DNA of 64,000 nucleotides, taken from contig UQEY01000003.1 of the NCBI GenBank assembly GCA_900540235.1, positions 1 through 64,000 of the forward strand. Direction: 5' to 3'. The DNA comes from an uncultured Eubacteriales bacterium. GTDB lineage: Bacteria > Bacillota > Clostridia > Oscillospirales > Acutalibacteraceae. How positions within the stretch are numbered: position 1 is the first letter of the stretch; every line of letters begins with the position of its first letter. The position numbers were made by a program, and so were the translations under genes. The notes under the pieces are model-generated. The model was not told where the DNA came from. It did not search any database and saw only the letters and a list, made by a program, of their open reading frames with translations. Below, piece by piece: positions 61,844-64,000 of the stretch.

Positions 61844-62463
61844 TGCTTAATGTTAAATCAGCCACTTTCGGTGCGCTTGAAAATAATTGCTACCTTATTA
61901 CGGATGAAAAAACAAATAAGTCGGCGCTTGTTGACTGCACCGAGGACAGCGAAAAAATGATGAATTTTATTAAAGGTGCTAACCTTGAATATATACTTCT
62001 TACCCACGGTCACTTTGACCATATCGGCGGAGTAAAGGCAGTTAAGGCTAAAACGGGGGCAAAGGTTGTTATTTCAAAAGAGGATGAACCTATGCTCAAT
62101 TCGTCAAAACTCAGCCTTGCGGCTTTTTGCGGCGGTATTCAAAATAAAACCGAGGCTGACATAACAGTAAAAGACGGCGATATAATAACACTCGGCGAAA
62201 GTGAAATAAAAGTTATGTCAACACCGGGCCACACAAAGGGTGGACTTTGCTATATTTGCGATGATAAAATTTTTACCGGCGACACAATGTTTTTCTGCTC
62301 TTGCGGCAGAACTGACTTTCCGGGCGGCTCACCGCTTGAAATCGTTACAAGCCTAAAAAAAATCGCTTCGCTTGACGGCAATAAAACCGTTTATCCCGGT
62401 CATGACCGTCAGTCTACTCTTGATTTTGAAAGGCAAAATAATCCTTTTTTGAGCAGGGCATAG
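61843..62463 (+). CDS. Metallo-beta-lactamase-fold hydrolase (glyoxalase II-like)
   Basis: 206 residues. Zinc ligands: 'LTHGHFDHIGGVK' (HxHxDH), 'TPGHTKGGLCY', 'FTGDTMFFCSCGRTDFPGG' and 'YPGHDRQSTL'. It matches the short glyoxalase II-like group (YcbL/YqgX type) that hydrolyses thioesters, but the substrate is unproven. Between dtd and hemZ, as in many Clostridia. Confidence 0.92.
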   Translation: MLNVKSATFGALENNCYLITDEKTNKSALVDCTEDSEKMMNFIKGANLEYILLTHGHFDHIGGVKAVKAKTGAKVVISKEDEPMLNSSKLSLAAFCGGIQNKTEADITVKDGDIITLGESEIKVMSTPGHTKGGLCYICDDKIFTGDTMFFCSCGRTDFPGGSPLEIVTSLKKIASLDGNKTVYPGHDRQSTLDFERQNNPFLSRA

Positions 62464-62464
62464 T

Positions 62465-63892
62465 ATGATATTAAAAGTAATAAACCACGATTTTGTTTAT
62501 GATATGAAAAATCTTTGCACCGTTTTCTTCCCTTGGGAAAAGATTAATGATGACGGGCAGGATAATATAACCGTAATTACAAAGGCTGACGGCAACGAAT
62601 ATTTTGTATCCTGCAAGCTTTTTGACAGAGAAGTGAGCAAAACTCACATTTTGTCAGGCGGTGAGGACGGCGCAACCGAGATGTCTGTTTTACTTTATAA
62701 TGTGCTGAGTGAAATTACAGGGTTTAAACCGCCGTGGGGTATCCTTTTCGGCGTTCGCCCTGCAAAGCTTATGCATCGTTTTGTGGATGAAATGGGCGAA
62801 GAAAAAGCAAGAAAATATTTTATAGATGAATTTCTTGCAACTGCCCAAAAGACCGATTTGGCACTTGAAGTAATGAAACACGAAAACAAGATTATTGCTC
62901 TTTCAAAACCCGAGTCTTTTTCGCTTTATGTTTCAATTCCGTTTTGCCCGAGTAGGTGCGCTTATTGCTCTTTCGTTTCTCATTCTATTGAACGCACGCA
63001 TAAGCTTCTTGAACCGTATGTTGAGCTTCTTTGTACCGAACTTGAAAAAACGGCTGAAATTGCAAAGAAACTTAATTTAAGGCTTGAAACAATTTATTTC
63101 GGCGGCGGCACTCCTACCACTTTGTCAGCCGAGCAACTTACAAGGCTTTTTGGTGTGATTAAATCTGATTTTGATTTAACTCATCTTCGTGAATTTACGG
63201 TTGAAGCCGGCAGACCCGACACCGTAACAGAGGAAAAACTTATGGCACTTAAAAATGCGGGCGTCGGCAGAATAAGTATTAATCCGCAAACTTTTAACGA
63301 TGCTGTTCTTCAAACTATCGGCAGGAAGCATACCTGTGCTCAAACGCTTGAAGCATTCAAACTTGCACGAAAATGCGGTTTTGATAACATCAATATGGAC
63401 CTTATCGCAGGGCTTCCAAACGATACGCTCGATTCGTTTAAAAACAGTGTTGACACTGCCGTATCACTCGGTGCAGAGTCTGTAACTGTTCACACATTGG
63501 CGCTTAAATCTGCCGCATATATGGTGACTCGTGAAAATGCGTATGATATTTCCGACAAAATTTTGACTTCAAATATGGTCGATTATTCAAACGATAAGCT
63601 TAAATCAAACGGCTACTATCCATATTATATGTACAGGCAGTCAAAGTCTTTGGGCAATCTTGAAAATGTCGGCTGGTGCAAGGACGGTTTGGACTGCCTA
63701 TATAATGTATATATGATGGATGAAACTCATTCCGTTTTTGCAGTCGGCGCAGGTGCTGTTACAAGGCTTAAAAATCAGCAAACCGGCAAAATCGAACGCA
63801 TATATAACTTTAAGTACCCATATGAATATATTGACAGGTTTGATGAACTTATTGACAGAAAAGAAGCGATAATTAACTTTTATATAAATTAA
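62465..63892 (+). CDS. hemZ: HemZ-type radical SAM protein (coproporphyrinogen dehydrogenase-like)
   Basis: 475 residues. A ~155-residue N-terminal region specific to HemZ precedes the radical SAM cluster motif 'SIPFCPSRCAYCSFVSH' (CxxxCxxC), with 'YFGGGTPTTLSAEQL' and 'INMDLIAGLPNDTLDSF' after it. HemN relatives oxidise coproporphyrinogen III under anaerobic conditions. HemZ is found in Firmicutes next to the rel locus, and its heme role is not firmly shown. No other heme genes are visible. Confidence 0.9.
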   Translation: MILKVINHDFVYDMKNLCTVFFPWEKINDDGQDNITVITKADGNEYFVSCKLFDREVSKTHILSGGEDGATEMSVLLYNVLSEITGFKPPWGILFGVRPAKLMHRFVDEMGEEKARKYFIDEFLATAQKTDLALEVMKHENKIIALSKPESFSLYVSIPFCPSRCAYCSFVSHSIERTHKLLEPYVELLCTELEKTAEIAKKLNLRLETIYFGGGTPTTLSAEQLTRLFGVIKSDFDLTHLREFTVEAGRPDTVTEEKLMALKNAGVGRISINPQTFNDAVLQTIGRKHTCAQTLEAFKLARKCGFDNINMDLIAGLPNDTLDSFKNSVDTAVSLGAESVTVHTLALKSAAYMVTRENAYDISDKILTSNMVDYSNDKLKSNGYYPYYMYRQSKSLGNLENVGWCKDGLDCLYNVYMMDETHSVFAVGAGAVTRLKNQQTGKIERIYNFKYPYEYIDRFDELIDRKEAIINFYIN

Positions 63893-63914
63893 AAATAAAA
63901 TATTTCAAACGGTA

Positions 63915-63943
63915 TTGCAATATAATACTATTTGTAATATAAT
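63915..63943 (+). promoter_or_regulatory. Predicted promoter of the gene starting at 63962
   Basis: TTGCAA (63915-63920), 17 nt, TATAAT (63938-63943). Very short leader, with GAGGTGG before the ATG. Confidence 0.7.
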
Positions 63944-63961
63944 GATACCGAGGTGGTACTA

Positions 63962-64000
63962 ATGGCAATAAAACTCACAGACCTTTTTGGTTCAATGGAT
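63962..64000 (+). CDS. Start of an unidentified gene, cut by the window end
   Basis: Only 13 codons are visible (MAIKLTDLFGSMD). Support comes from the ribosome site GAGGTGG at 63950-63956 and the consensus promoter just upstream. Too short to identify. Confidence 0.55.
   Translation, partial: MAIKLTDLFGSMD

Noticed and set aside
1..64000. tRNA, rRNA, CRISPR arrays, intact insertion sequences or prophage genes
   Set aside because: None seen: no cloverleaf-like T-loops, no regularly spaced repeats, and no transposase or integrase motifs in the coding regions.

Overview
The window looks like chromosome from an uncultured Gram-positive gut Clostridia (Ruminococcaceae/Oscillospirales-like). The grounds are a PolC-type replicative polymerase, HisZ-dependent histidine synthesis, HemZ, LytTR/GHKL two-component signalling, AT-rich spacers with -10/-35 promoters, and mucin/N-glycan type glycosidases. 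The genus cannot be fixed from the sequence alone. About 54 protein genes are supported. I see no rRNA, tRNA, CRISPR array, intact insertion sequence or prophage.

Layout. 1-8.6 kb is accessory: a truncated secreted leucine-rich/Cys-module protein, a divergent Agr-like LytTR regulator and kinase pair with a direct-repeat site between them, a large inverted-repeat junction, HisK-type phosphatase plus GalT, a methyltransferase with two small genes, and a degenerate metallophosphoesterase. 8.6-11.5 kb has a D,D-carboxypeptidase and a secreted FN3-like protein. 11.6-29.4 kb is one long co-directional housekeeping block: TrmH-like methylase, dprA, topA, trmFO, plsX, rnc, radical SAM, smc, ftsY, rdgB, yhbY, nadD, yqeK, rsfS, leuS. 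29.4-41.6 kb is accessory again: GH38, GH29 and GH33 glycosidases without signal peptides, a membrane protein, an XRE repressor facing a secreted FN3-like protein, an iron alcohol dehydrogenase, and an 851-residue secreted protein with leucine-rich repeats, 11 Cys/His modules and a half dockerin. 41.8-52.2 kb is the conserved pyrH-frr-uppS-cdsA-dxr-rseP-ispG-polC cluster. 52.3-57.1 kb is a histidine operon (hisZG fusion, hisD, B, A, I, E) running into recJ, relA, dtd, an MBL hydrolase and hemZ. The window ends 39 nt into another gene.

How the genes work together. The two housekeeping blocks cover RNA maturation, genome maintenance, lipid and isoprenoid precursors, envelope and replication. 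The accessory stretches carry surface proteins, each next to its own regulator or strong promoter, and host-glycan hydrolysis. The most unusual points are a PolC with no room for the proofreading exonuclease, the HisZ-HisG fusion in an operon lacking hisC/H/F, the Cys/His module array, an inverted repeat that supplies matching last codons to two convergent genes, a short palindrome family at all three convergent junctions that lack a simple terminator pair, and two enzymes (metallophosphoesterase, D,D-carboxypeptidase) with altered active-site motifs.
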